This document shows positions 51,920-61,044 of a stretch of 64,000 nucleotides of DNA, piece after piece. The notes below the pieces were generated by a model. That model ran no database searches. It had not been told where the DNA came from and worked only from the letters and a program-made list of their open reading frames with translations. The stretch is from Telluribacter roseus. Lineage in GTDB: Bacteria > Bacteroidota > Bacteroidia > Cytophagales > Spirosomataceae. Numbering within the stretch: the first letter of the stretch is position 1; each line of letters begins with the position of its first letter. Both the position numbers and the translations under genes were made by a program. The DNA lies in assembly GCF_017355915.2 (NCBI RefSeq), contig NZ_JAFEUV020000003.1, forward strand, positions 504,858 to 568,857. The letters run 5' to 3'.

Positions 51920-54439
51920 ATGAGCGTAAACACAAACAAACGGATCGTTGTAGTAGGCAACGGGATGGTAGGCTACAAATTCTGCGAAAAGCTGATAGCC
52001 AAGGCTAAAAGTGATCAGAAATTTGAACTAACGGTTTTTGGTGAAGAGCCTCGTGCTGCCTATGATCGTGTACATCTGAGCGAATACATAGCAGGAAAAA
52101 CAGCAGATGAGCTTCAAATGGCTCCCCTGAGCTGGTACGCCGAGAATGATATAAGGCTGTACCTGTCTGACCCCGTAGTAGATATTGATCGTCAGCGTAA
52201 GGAGGTACGGTCGCATCATGGACTTATAGTACCTTATGACTATCTGGTGCTGGCTACCGGCTCGGGAGCTTTTGTACCCGCCATTGCCGGGGTGGAGAAA
52301 GAGGGGGTCTTTGTGTACCGTACTATAGAAGACCTGGATCTTATACAGTCGCACGCCCGGAAGGCACGCCGTGGCGCTGTGCTGGGTGGAGGACTCTTGG
52401 GGTTGGAGGCTGCTAAGGCCCTGCTGGATCTGGGTCTGGAAGAGGCGCACGTAGTAGAATTTGCCCCCCGGCTCATGCCCCGGCAGATCGATGAGGCCGG
52501 TTCGGGCATCCTTCAGCGCCAGCTCGAGTCACTGGGCCTTAACATACATCTTTCCAAAAGTACCCAGCAAATCCTCGGTGGAGATACCATAGAAGGTATG
52601 CAGTTTGCCGATGGCACTGTACTGGATGTCGATATGCTCGTTATTTCGGCCGGTATCCGTCCGCGCGATGAAGTAGCCAAGGCCGCTGGCCTGGAAACGC
52701 ACCCGCGCGGAGGTATTGTGGTAGATAACTTTATGCAGACCTCTGATCCGGCCATATTCGCCATTGGTGAGTGTGCCCTGGCGCATCAGATGATCTATGG
52801 CCTGATAGCACCAGGCTACGAAATGGCTGATGTGGTAGCGGCCCGCCTGACCGGCGAAGAGAAGGAGTTCAAGCCTTACGATATGTCTACAAAGCTGAAG
52901 CTGATCGGTGTAGACGTAGCCAGCTTTGGTGATCCGTTTGTGGAAGAACCCGCCTGCCGTACCATCACGTATGAGAACAAAGCCAAAGGCATATATAAGC
53001 GTATCAATGTAACGCCCGATGGCAAGGAGCTACTAGGGGGTGTACTGGTAGGAGATGCGGAGCAGTACAACATGCTGCTGCAGACCTGCAAGAACAAGAC
53101 CGTACTTCCGCCCGACCCCGAAGACCTGATCCTGGGTTCACGGGGTGGTGAGGAGGCCGGTGCTGGTGTGATGTCACTGCCCGACGATGCCCTGATCTGT
53201 TCGTGCGAGGCGTTGACCAAGGGCATGATCTGCCATGAGATTACCGAGAATAACCATACTACCATAGATAGCCTCAAGAAAGCGACCAAGGCTTGTACCG
53301 GTTGTGGCGGATGTGCTCCGCTGGTCAAGGACCTGATACAGGGTACCATGAAGCAGCAGGGATTGTACATCCGTAATATCATCTGTGAGCACTTTGATTA
53401 CACCCGTCAGGAGCTGCTGGATATGGTGAAGATGAACGGCTACCGGACCTTCAGCGAAGTAGTGGAAGGCTTGGGTAAAGATGATGGATGCGAGACCTGT
53501 AAGCCACTGGTGGCCTCTATACTGGCCAGCCTCTGGAACGAGAACGTACTCGAAAAAGGCCGCGCTACGATTCAGGACTCCAACGACCGCTACCTGGCCA
53601 ATATCCAGAAGGGTGGTACCTACTCAGTAGTACCCCGTATACCCGGCGGTGAGATTACTCCTGACAAACTAATTGTAATAGGTGAAGTAGCTAAGAAATA
53701 CGGCCTCTATACCAAGATCACTGGTGGACAGCGTATAGACCTGTTCGGTGCCCACGTGAGCGATCTGCCCAAGATTTGGGAAGAGCTTATCGCGGCCGGT
53801 TTTGAGAGTGGTCATGCGTATGGTAAAGCGCTACGAACGGTTAAGAGCTGCGTAGGATCTACCTGGTGCCGCTTCGGTGTGCAGGATTCGGTATCATTTG
53901 CTATTGAGGTAGAAGAACGCTACAAAGGACTTCGTGCTCCCCACAAATTGAAATCAGCGGTATCAGGCTGTATCCGTGAGTGTGCCGAGGCGCAGAGCAA
54001 AGACTTCGGTATCATCGCGACCGAGAAAGGGTGGAACCTGTACGTATGTGGCAACGGTGGCTCCAAGCCCCAGCACGCCCAGCTACTGGCAACGGATGTG
54101 GATAAGGAAACCTGTATCCGCTACATAGACCGCTTCCTGATGTTCTACATCAAAACTGCCGACCCACTAACCCGTACCGCTACCTGGCTCAACAAGATGG
54201 AAGGTGGCATGAGCTACCTCAAAGCCGTGGTCGTAGACGATGTACTGGGAATAGGAGAGGAGCTCGAGCAGGAAATGCAGACCCTTGTTAACAATTTCAA
54301 GTGTGAGTGGAAAGAGGTAGTAGACAATCCGGAACTGCGCAAGCGTTTCAACCACTTTGTCAACGCCCCCGAGGAGAAGGACCCCACTGTCCAGTTTGAC
54401 GACATGCGCGATCAGAAGCGCGCGAAGGAGTGGGCGTAG
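51920..54439 (+). CDS. nirB: Assimilatory nitrite reductase large subunit
   Basis: This 839-residue protein has an FAD/NAD(P) reductase part (1-410; VVVGNGMVGYKF and GGGLLGLEAAKAL), a BFD-like [2Fe-2S] domain (about 423-470; ICSCE, ACTGCGGC) and a siroheme/4Fe-4S nitrite reductase core (about 550-800) with CVGSTWCRFG and SGCIRECAEAQ, supplying the cluster cysteines. It reduces nitrite to ammonium with NAD(P)H. The long N-terminal architecture matches NirB. nirD follows 122 bases on. Confidence 0.96.
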   Translation: MSVNTNKRIVVVGNGMVGYKFCEKLIAKAKSDQKFELTVFGEEPRAAYDRVHLSEYIAGKTADELQMAPLSWYAENDIRLYLSDPVVDIDRQRKEVRSHHGLIVPYDYLVLATGSGAFVPAIAGVEKEGVFVYRTIEDLDLIQSHARKARRGAVLGGGLLGLEAAKALLDLGLEEAHVVEFAPRLMPRQIDEAGSGILQRQLESLGLNIHLSKSTQQILGGDTIEGMQFADGTVLDVDMLVISAGIRPRDEVAKAAGLETHPRGGIVVDNFMQTSDPAIFAIGECALAHQMIYGLIAPGYEMADVVAARLTGEEKEFKPYDMSTKLKLIGVDVASFGDPFVEEPACRTITYENKAKGIYKRINVTPDGKELLGGVLVGDAEQYNMLLQTCKNKTVLPPDPEDLILGSRGGEEAGAGVMSLPDDALICSCEALTKGMICHEITENNHTTIDSLKKATKACTGCGGCAPLVKDLIQGTMKQQGLYIRNIICEHFDYTRQELLDMVKMNGYRTFSEVVEGLGKDDGCETCKPLVASILASLWNENVLEKGRATIQDSNDRYLANIQKGGTYSVVPRIPGGEITPDKLIVIGEVAKKYGLYTKITGGQRIDLFGAHVSDLPKIWEELIAAGFESGHAYGKALRTVKSCVGSTWCRFGVQDSVSFAIEVEERYKGLRAPHKLKSAVSGCIRECAEAQSKDFGIIATEKGWNLYVCGNGGSKPQHAQLLATDVDKETCIRYIDRFLMFYIKTADPLTRTATWLNKMEGGMSYLKAVVVDDVLGIGEELEQEMQTLVNNFKCEWKEVVDNPELRKRFNHFVNAPEEKDPTVQFDDMRDQKRAKEWA

Positions 54440-54453
54440 GGGTAGTGTATAAT

Positions 54454-54477
54454 GAAAAGTGAAAAGTGAAAAGTGAA
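54454..54477 (+). repeat. Short tandem repeat GAAAAGT x3
   Basis: Three perfect copies of GAAAAGT in the nirB-nirD spacer. Similar stretches occur at 37,677-37,704. Confidence 0.7.
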
Positions 54478-54523
54478 GAACGGACGAGGGGGCAGTACCG
54501 ACACAATTATCAAAGAACAAATT

Positions 54524-54554
54524 GCCTATAACATACAGCTTATAGCCTAAAGCA
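54524..54554 (+). repeat. 31-base leader motif, copy B (upstream of nirD)
   Basis: GCCTATAACATACAGCTTAT and onward, ending seven bases before the nirD ATG; 27 of 31 bases match copy A upstream of the rubredoxin fusion gene, in the same orientation to the start codon. Confidence 0.7.
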
Positions 54555-54561
54555 AAATAAA

Positions 54562-54915
54562 ATGGAACTGATAGCTGATAAAAAAGACCGAATTACCTGG
54601 CACCTGGCCTGTCACCAAAGCGATGTACCCGAAGAAGGCGGCGCCTGTGCCCTTATAGAAGGCAAGCAGATTGCCATCTTCCACTTTACCCGCCGGGGTG
54701 AGTGGTACGCTACTGACAACGAATGTCCGCACCGCCAGCAGATGGCCCTGTCGCGGGGTATGATCGGCAGCCAGCAGGGTGAACCCAAGGTAGCCTGTCC
54801 TTTTCATAAGAAGACCTTCTCTCTGAAAGACGGCTCGTGCCTGAGCGGGGAGGAGTACAAGATCAATACCTACCCCATACTGGTAAAGGATGGGCTGGTG
54901 TACATAGGAATATAG
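54562..54915 (+). CDS. nirD: Nitrite reductase small subunit, Rieske type
   Basis: This 117-residue protein has a Rieske-type cluster motif: ECPHRQ (C55, H57) and CPFHKK (C79, H82), with both cysteines and both histidines kept. In many NirD proteins these residues are lost; here a [2Fe-2S] cluster is likely. It assists NirB. The kinase gene starts five bases after its stop. Confidence 0.93.
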   Translation: MELIADKKDRITWHLACHQSDVPEEGGACALIEGKQIAIFHFTRRGEWYATDNECPHRQQMALSRGMIGSQQGEPKVACPFHKKTFSLKDGSCLSGEEYKINTYPILVKDGLVYIGI

Positions 54916-54920
54916 GACTA

Positions 54921-56342
54921 ATGGATCAACTGGATCGTCAGGTTGCCCGCCGACTTACCCGCTTTTACGTAGTAGCGCTACTGATGGTAGCGCTACTGAC
55001 CATAAGCGGCCTGCTACTGGTGAGGCGTACGCTGGAAGATCTCAACGACGACGGCAGGGTCGTCAACGTAGCGGGGCGGCAACGGATGCTGAGCCAGCAA
55101 CTGACCAAGCTGTCACTGCTGCGTACGCAACAAATGACCCATGCCGACGTGGCTAATTTTGATTCGGTACTCCATACCTGGCATCAGAACCACGAGCAGC
55201 TACGGAATGGGCTACTACGGATGGAAAAAACGTACGTGGTACGTAAAAGTGAAGTACTGGATAGCATGTTCGTTCAGCTCGAGCCCGTGTTTCAGTCCAT
55301 TTACAGTGGTTTTAGAGTGATCAGTAGCCCGCAGGCGTCTGTTCAGGATCGAGCAGAGGCCCTGCGGGTAGTGCTGGCTCAGGAGCCAGCCTTTTTGCGC
55401 CAGATGGATCAGATTGTATTTCAGTTTGATGCTGAAAGTCTGGCCCGGGTCCAGTACCTCGAGCGCATGGAGTGGTTACTGGGGCTGGGAACCTTGCTGA
55501 TCCTGCTGGTGGAAGGGATGTTTATTTTCAGACCAGTCGTAAAGTACACGCAGAAGGTGATCCAGATGCTTACTCGCTCGGAGGAGGATCTGCGGCAGAC
55601 CAATGAACGGCTGGCGGCTACCAATCGTGAACTGGTAGCGACGCAGGAGGAACTCCTGCGGATGACCGAAGAAAAGTACCAGCTGCAGGCAGCCAGGGAA
55701 AAGATCAGGTCGGCGGCCTTACTGGAAGGCCAGGAAGAGGAGCGCCGGCGCTTTGCGCGCGAGCTGCACGACGGTATCGGACAGATGCTGACCGGAGTAA
55801 AGTTGCACGCCGAGAAGCTGAAGCAAGTACCTTTTCCGGAAGAAAAACAGCGCAAGCGGTTTGAGGACCTGCGTGAGCTGATCCAGGAAACTATTCAGAC
55901 CACCCGGCAGGTGTCGTTCAACCTGATGCCATCCGTGCTGAGTGACTTCGGACTGGAAGCAGGGTTACAGCTGCTTTCTGATCAGGTGGCTAGCTCGTCA
56001 GGTATTCAGATCCATTTTGAGGGCTCTGGTGAAGATAAAAGGCTGCCGCCGGCTACCGAAATTGGCTTGTACCGGATCGTACAGGAAGCCCTGCATAATG
56101 CGGTCAAGCACGCCAGGGCAAAGGTAATAGAGGTAAAGCTTAAACGAAACCGGGGAAAGATTACGCTTTGCATTGAAGACGATGGCAAAGGATTCGATCC
56201 AGGAGAAGCAGGAAAAAACGGAAGGGAAAGCCAGATGGGGAGTGGCATTGAAAACATGCGCACCAGGGCCAGTTTATTAGGAGGTGAAATGAAGCTCAGC
56301 TCCAGACCGGGTAAAGGAACAAAGATTTTAGTTGTAATATAG
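54921..56342 (+). CDS. NarX-like sensor histidine kinase
   Basis: This 473-residue kinase (ATG 54,921, five bases after nirD) has a membrane helix (about 15-34), a periplasmic PilJ-like domain beginning VNVAGRQRMLSQQLTKLS (residues 48-65, resembling the NarX P-box), a second membrane helix (about 185-203), a coiled coil, a HisKA_3 domain with FARELHDGIGQML (His near 283) and an ATPase domain. By analogy with NarX it may sense nitrate or nitrite. The upstream frame to 54,837 overlaps nirD and is not used. Confidence 0.88.
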   Translation: MDQLDRQVARRLTRFYVVALLMVALLTISGLLLVRRTLEDLNDDGRVVNVAGRQRMLSQQLTKLSLLRTQQMTHADVANFDSVLHTWHQNHEQLRNGLLRMEKTYVVRKSEVLDSMFVQLEPVFQSIYSGFRVISSPQASVQDRAEALRVVLAQEPAFLRQMDQIVFQFDAESLARVQYLERMEWLLGLGTLLILLVEGMFIFRPVVKYTQKVIQMLTRSEEDLRQTNERLAATNRELVATQEELLRMTEEKYQLQAAREKIRSAALLEGQEEERRRFARELHDGIGQMLTGVKLHAEKLKQVPFPEEKQRKRFEDLRELIQETIQTTRQVSFNLMPSVLSDFGLEAGLQLLSDQVASSSGIQIHFEGSGEDKRLPPATEIGLYRIVQEALHNAVKHARAKVIEVKLKRNRGKITLCIEDDGKGFDPGEAGKNGRESQMGSGIENMRTRASLLGGEMKLSSRPGKGTKILVVI

Positions 56343-56365
56343 TAGTACACTCCATCTCAACAGGT

Positions 56366-57037
56366 ATGCCAATTAAAGTATTAATCGCCGACGACCACTC
56401 CGTAGTGAGGAAAGGAATCTTGAATTTGCTGGAAGATGAGTCCGACATTGAAATAGTTGGAGAGGCTTCGGATGGCGACGAAGCCATTGACCTGATTCCG
56501 GTTACACATCCTGATGTGCTTTTACTGGATATAACGATGCCCCGTATGTCGGGTATCGAAGTAGCCCGCGAAGCCTCACGGCTGTACCCGGAGGTAAGGA
56601 TACTGGTGTTTAGTATGCACAATAATCCGGATTATATACTCAATGCCGTACAGAGCGGAGCCGCCGGGTACCTGCTCAAGGATACTGATCAGGAAGAGAT
56701 ACTTAAGGCGGTGCGTGCGGTGGCAGCCGGTGAACTATACTATCCACCCAATGCCTCTTCGGTCATTATCCGGAATCTGGTGGTACCAAAAAATAGTTAC
56801 CGGCAGACAGAAAGCGGTATAGGTGCCAGCACGGCGGCATCCATCTGGAACAAGATTACCCCCCGCGAGTACCAGATCCTGCAGTGCCTGACCGAAGGGA
56901 TGAGCAGTAAGGAAATAGCCGAGCGCTTTGATGTAAGCCCGCATACCGTAGCTAACCAGCGTGCCAGTATTATCCGGAAAGCCCGTGTCAAGAACACCGC
57001 CGAGCTGGTGAGTATAGCCCTACGGGAACAGGCCTAG
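56366..57037 (+). CDS. NarL-type response regulator
   Basis: This 223-residue regulator has a receiver domain (D55 in VLLLDITMP, LLKDTDQ with the conserved Lys) and a LuxR/NarL helix-turn-helix (about 170-223; TPREYQILQCLTEGMSSKEIA, then VSPHTVANQRASIIRKA). It starts 24 bases after the NarX-like kinase, so the two form one two-component system. Targets are probably the divergent nitrate and nitrite genes. Confidence 0.92.
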   Translation: MPIKVLIADDHSVVRKGILNLLEDESDIEIVGEASDGDEAIDLIPVTHPDVLLLDITMPRMSGIEVAREASRLYPEVRILVFSMHNNPDYILNAVQSGAAGYLLKDTDQEEILKAVRAVAAGELYYPPNASSVIIRNLVVPKNSYRQTESGIGASTAASIWNKITPREYQILQCLTEGMSSKEIAERFDVSPHTVANQRASIIRKARVKNTAELVSIALREQA

Positions 57038-57130
57038 ATGTAGAACTTAGGTAAAGTAGGGGCAGGGGATACATACCATCTTCTGTTCAGGACTCTACTT
57101 AAGTGTAGAAGCAGTTATAGATAAATTAGA

Positions 57131-57179
57131 TACCCCCGGCGTGAACACCATCTACTGGTGGTCCGTACGCCGGGGGTAC
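57131..57179. terminator. Composite hairpin terminator of the nitrate cluster
   Basis: Outer stem TACCCCCGGCG/CGCCGGGGGTA with an inner CACCA/TGGTG stem, between the convergent NarL-type and protease genes. Only a weak T-run follows. Confidence 0.75.
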
Positions 57180-57206
57180 TTTGTATAAGGTTGCTGCGAA
57201 GCAATC

Positions 57207-59582
57207 CTAGAACTTCACAATTCTTTTTCGAGTCGTTACCTCACCCAGTACTACCTCAACTACATAGGTACCTGGTGGCAATTGCCGTATATCCAGCGGA
57301 TAATTGGCCGACTCAGTATCTTTCCGGAACCTGCGTTGCAGCATGGCTACACCAGCTTGGTTATATAGCGTTAGCTGTACATCGCCCCGCAGCCCATTCG
57401 TCATCGTCAGGGCCATCAATCCGTCGCTGGGGTTGGGACTTACCTCTACCGTTTTGCCGAACAGGTTATCCGGAGTAGGCTCGTTGCCTAGTACGGGCTG
57501 GTCTGTACGAACGTAAAGCGTTACCGCCGCACTGTCAATACATACATCTGCTCCGCCACCTTTGACGTAGTAGGTGGTAGTTTGGTTAGGCCGGGCCGTT
57601 ACCTGTGGACCAATGGTCGAATTAAGATTGGTAGCCGGGGCCCAGTTATAGATACTGGCTCCGCGTGCCTGCAGGGTTACCGATTCTCCCGGATTGATAA
57701 ACTGCGTGGAGGCGGCTAACTGTACCGAAGGCTTCATACCCGCCCGGGCGGTAATATCGTGCGCAATGTTCAGACCCGTGCGACGCAGGAACAGGTCCCA
57801 CTCGCCCTCAGCGTCCTGTTCCCAGGACGTACCGCGTAGCGCCTCTCCGTTGCGGGTCGTAACTACTGCCACCGAATCACCGTCGTAGTCGAACTGAACC
57901 CCCACATGGAAACCAAGGCCGAACAAAGGCACCGGGCGGTCAAAGCCCACTTCGGTAGGTCGGTTGTTGGCTACGTCGCTCAGGATCTGGCGCAGAGGTA
58001 CTTCTTTTTCCTCTAGTATGGCCCCCGGACCGCCCTGGAAGCCCCGGGCATTCCATACTACTACCGTGACGGTCTCTTCGGTATTGGCCCCTCGTCTGGC
58101 GTAGGCTTGTCCAAACCGGATGGATGCACTGGTAAGGGTGGTGTAGCCCAGCTGATTATCAAACTTCTCCGAAATGGCCCTGATCCGGCGTCCATTATGC
58201 CCGGATACATAGCCAATGCGGGTGGTATCGGGTATGAGGGTACGGGTACCTGAGAAGTTGGTCAGGTCGGCGCAGAGGCCTACATTCAGTACTTCAATGT
58301 AGTTTTCTCTAATCAGGCTGTCAACACCCAGCGAATTGCGTACTACCAGCTTCACCCGGAAGCGACCAGGCTGGTTGTAGGTAACGATTGGGTTCTGTTG
58401 ATTGGTAGTAACAGGAGTACCTCCTTCAAATGTCCACTCCCAGCTCGTAGGGAAGTTGATGGATAGATCATAGAACTGCACCTGTCCGCCGAGCAGGATC
58501 TGCTGGGTTTCGGCCCGGAAGTTGGCGCGTGGTGGGCCGGCTACCATGGTTCCACAGAGGTTGGAACGGGTCAGGGTATTGCGCCGGGGGCTCATTTCCA
58601 TGACGGCCCGCATCCTCCGCTTTTGATCCTGCGTGAATATATTCATACAGGCATCGTCGGAGTAGTCCATGTAGTTCTGGACCATATTGACGTTACCGCA
58701 GCTTACCCGTCCTACCGGGCAGCCCCGGCTTTCGCTGGCCTGCGGAGGGGTATCATCCACAAAGTCATTGCCGCAGTTGGCATCTCCCCATATATGGCGC
58801 AGACCCAGCCAGTGGCCGGTTTCGTGGGTGAGCGTACGTCCCTGATTATAGGGGGCAGGCATGTTGCCGAAGTTCCCCTTCAGTACATTTCCGAACGACT
58901 GGTACCGCATCACCACCCCGTCCGTGTTGCGCGGGCTGTTATTTGGTATACCCGGCAGGCCCGACTGACTGGGAAATTGTGCATAACCCACCAGCGACTC
59001 CGAGGAGGCAAAGTCAACTACCCAGATGTTATAGTACCGGTCCGGATCCCAGATACTGGACGGTTTCAGGAGATTTTCAATATCATCACGGGTCCAGTTG
59101 GCACGGTTCCCGTTGATCCGGTTGATACCCGGCTCGGCCATGGGGCGTCCCTGTTGATCAAAGCGGGACAGACAGAACTCTATTTCAATATCAGCACCGC
59201 GAGGGTCATTGTTAAAGCCGGGAGTACCGGGAGCGCGCCGAAAATCTTCGTTAAGGGTTTCGATCTGGGCCTGGATCCGGGCTACGCTCAGGTTGCGACC
59301 CTGGCCTACGGCTTCGCCACTATGGACAATATGTACGATAATAGGTATGGTCAGTACTTCGTCCATTACCCGGCCTCTTTTTTCAAGCTCTTTACGCTCG
59401 GCGATCTTCTGCTGAAGGGCGCGCTCAAATTCCGGCAAAGTACCTAACTGAGGGTACTTTGCCCTGAGCAGACTATCCATGTGCATGGTAGCACAGTGTT
59501 CATGATCATGCTGGGCTACCGCTGCCGGTACTGATATAAATAATGCAAAGAAGTAGACAAGATATGCGTAAAGACGATTCAT
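57207..59582 (-). CDS. Secreted M43 family zinc metalloprotease with T9SS sorting domain
   Basis: This 791-residue protein has a signal peptide (about 1-23, PAAVAQ) and a pappalysin-type catalytic domain with HETGHWLGLRHIWGD (about 243-257, HExxHxxGxxH). PKD-like (about 370-450) and further beta domains follow, and a type A T9SS sorting tail ends it (VSPNPSDGLMALTMTNG to TTRKRIVKF, about 715-791). It is secreted to the surface or medium by the T9SS and cleaves proteins. It ends the nutrient-uptake locus behind the two lipoproteins. Confidence 0.93.
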   Translation of the reverse strand: MNRLYAYLVYFFALFISVPAAVAQHDHEHCATMHMDSLLRAKYPQLGTLPEFERALQQKIAERKELEKRGRVMDEVLTIPIIVHIVHSGEAVGQGRNLSVARIQAQIETLNEDFRRAPGTPGFNNDPRGADIEIEFCLSRFDQQGRPMAEPGINRINGNRANWTRDDIENLLKPSSIWDPDRYYNIWVVDFASSESLVGYAQFPSQSGLPGIPNNSPRNTDGVVMRYQSFGNVLKGNFGNMPAPYNQGRTLTHETGHWLGLRHIWGDANCGNDFVDDTPPQASESRGCPVGRVSCGNVNMVQNYMDYSDDACMNIFTQDQKRRMRAVMEMSPRRNTLTRSNLCGTMVAGPPRANFRAETQQILLGGQVQFYDLSINFPTSWEWTFEGGTPVTTNQQNPIVTYNQPGRFRVKLVVRNSLGVDSLIRENYIEVLNVGLCADLTNFSGTRTLIPDTTRIGYVSGHNGRRIRAISEKFDNQLGYTTLTSASIRFGQAYARRGANTEETVTVVVWNARGFQGGPGAILEEKEVPLRQILSDVANNRPTEVGFDRPVPLFGLGFHVGVQFDYDGDSVAVVTTRNGEALRGTSWEQDAEGEWDLFLRRTGLNIAHDITARAGMKPSVQLAASTQFINPGESVTLQARGASIYNWAPATNLNSTIGPQVTARPNQTTTYYVKGGGADVCIDSAAVTLYVRTDQPVLGNEPTPDNLFGKTVEVSPNPSDGLMALTMTNGLRGDVQLTLYNQAGVAMLQRRFRKDTESANYPLDIRQLPPGTYVVEVVLGEVTTRKRIVKF

Positions 59583-59631
59583 GGACTTCGGCTAGGGTAA
59601 AGTACTTACATTTCGGGTAGATCTATTTACC

Positions 59632-60135
59632 TTATTTGGTGGAAGAGGTAAACATGAAACGGTAACTGGCATTGATACCCGAAAGCTCGTCCAGGTACAC
59701 TTCCAGCGTCATGCTGGTTTCCGTCAGTGATTTTACAATAAAGGGCAACCGGGCATTGGCCAGAACCGGAAGTACAAACTCCAGCGTAGCGTTGGCATTG
59801 GTAAATGTCCACTGATCGGTGAGTAGTACGCTGGGTTCGTTGGACGAACATTTGGTCGGACCATTGGTATACTCGAACCGGCGCTCGCTATTGGCATAGA
59901 ACACAAACTGATCGTCGGCTTCGCAGGTATATTCAAACAGGTTTCGGGCCGGCACTACTGGGGATTCCTCTCCTGCGTCTATAATCTGAAACGAAGTGAG
60001 CGTCCAGGTTTTATTATCCTTTCCCGTCAGCAACTGTGTATAGGTAAGTGGTTGCGGCTCTATTTTTTCCGAGCATCCGGCCTGCCATAACACCAGAAAA
60101 AGCGCAGCTACTGATTTTAGTTTATATAAGTTCAT
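59632..60135 (-). CDS. Lipocalin-like lipoprotein
   Basis: This 167-residue lipoprotein (lipobox WQAGC, Cys21) has a KTWTLTSF strand and a following beta-rich region with YTCEADDQFVFYANSERRFEY and WTFTNANATLEFVLP, typical of lipocalin-like/DUF5004-type surface proteins. Its role beside SusC/SusD is unknown; ligand binding is possible. Confidence 0.7.
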   Translation of the reverse strand: MNLYKLKSVAALFLVLWQAGCSEKIEPQPLTYTQLLTGKDNKTWTLTSFQIIDAGEESPVVPARNLFEYTCEADDQFVFYANSERRFEYTNGPTKCSSNEPSVLLTDQWTFTNANATLEFVLPVLANARLPFIVKSLTETSMTLEVYLDELSGINASYRFMFTSSTK

Positions 60136-60181
60136 GGTAGCAATAAGTTTTACATTCAGAGGTTAGCCAAAGTCAGCTTGT

Positions 60182-61024
60182 TTACCGCCGGGGCGTAAAG
60201 GTGAATGGTACAGTAATAACAGTATCTTTTGTCTGGCTGTAAGGTAGTTTTATCTGCAGGTTCAGCACGATAGCTCTGTTCTGGGGGTTCCAGACCCCAT
60301 TTCCGCGCAGGGTATCGTACGGGCTGGGTAGTTCGGACGTAACCTGCGTTGGAATCGTCAGCGTATTATCACCATTATCAACAAAGGTGAGCGTAGGCCG
60401 TACCGCATTAAGCCCAAACAGGCTATTCTGCCCGAGGCCTATGTTCCAGTTCGTGACCAGGTACTCCCGGCAGTTCTGCCCCAAAGGCATAATCTCGATA
60501 TTGGATACCGTCTGGCTGGCTCCCTGTCGTGCACCTGTATAGAACCCACTCAGGAGGCAGTCGTCCTGGATGGTCAGGCGGAGCTGCCTTCCAATATTAC
60601 TATTCGATCCAAAGCCTACCTGCAGATCGTTGTTACTTACGTCCGTGAGGGTAAAAATGATGTCCTGTGAGCCAAGAATATTGTTGGCGTTGTTGATCAG
60701 TCGTACCGTAAATGTTCCAAAGGATTGGTTAGCCGGTATGGTAACGCTTCCTCTGGTACCCTCAATGACATAATCACGACCCTCACGGGCATTGCCACTG
60801 ATGGTGTAGTTGACGGTAGTAGCCTGATTGACCGGAGCACCTACAACATGTACTTTCACCTGAATGGGCTGCCCAATGCTCTCCTTAAAAGTGAGCGTGG
60901 TATCGGTGAAGCGTACGTGAGCCGGGCCATCAAAAAGAATGCGTTGCTCCTCACAGGAGGCGAGGGCAATCATTCCTCCCAGAAAACACAATATGAGTAC
61001 TTGCTTGATATGTTTCATTATCAA
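60182..61024 (-). CDS. DUF4843-type surface lipoprotein
   Basis: This 280-residue lipoprotein (lipobox LASC, Cys24) has an early FDGPAHVRFTD stretch, a Calx-beta-like domain (about 40-150; TVNYTISGNAREGRDY, VTIPANQSFGTFTVRLIN) and a C-terminal beta domain. Such proteins lie downstream of SusD and bind ligand at the cell surface. A start six bases later is also possible. Confidence 0.78.
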   Translation of the reverse strand: MIMKHIKQVLILCFLGGMIALASCEEQRILFDGPAHVRFTDTTLTFKESIGQPIQVKVHVVGAPVNQATTVNYTISGNAREGRDYVIEGTRGSVTIPANQSFGTFTVRLINNANNILGSQDIIFTLTDVSNNDLQVGFGSNSNIGRQLRLTIQDDCLLSGFYTGARQGASQTVSNIEIMPLGQNCREYLVTNWNIGLGQNSLFGLNAVRPTLTFVDNGDNTLTIPTQVTSELPSPYDTLRGNGVWNPQNRAIVLNLQIKLPYSQTKDTVITVPFTFTPRR

Positions 61025-61044
61025 TCTAAATCAGGATGTAGTTT

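Noticed and set aside
54454-54477. CRISPR-like array
   Set aside because: Only three contiguous copies of a 7-base unit, without spacers; a simple tandem repeat. No CRISPR array or cas gene was found in the window.
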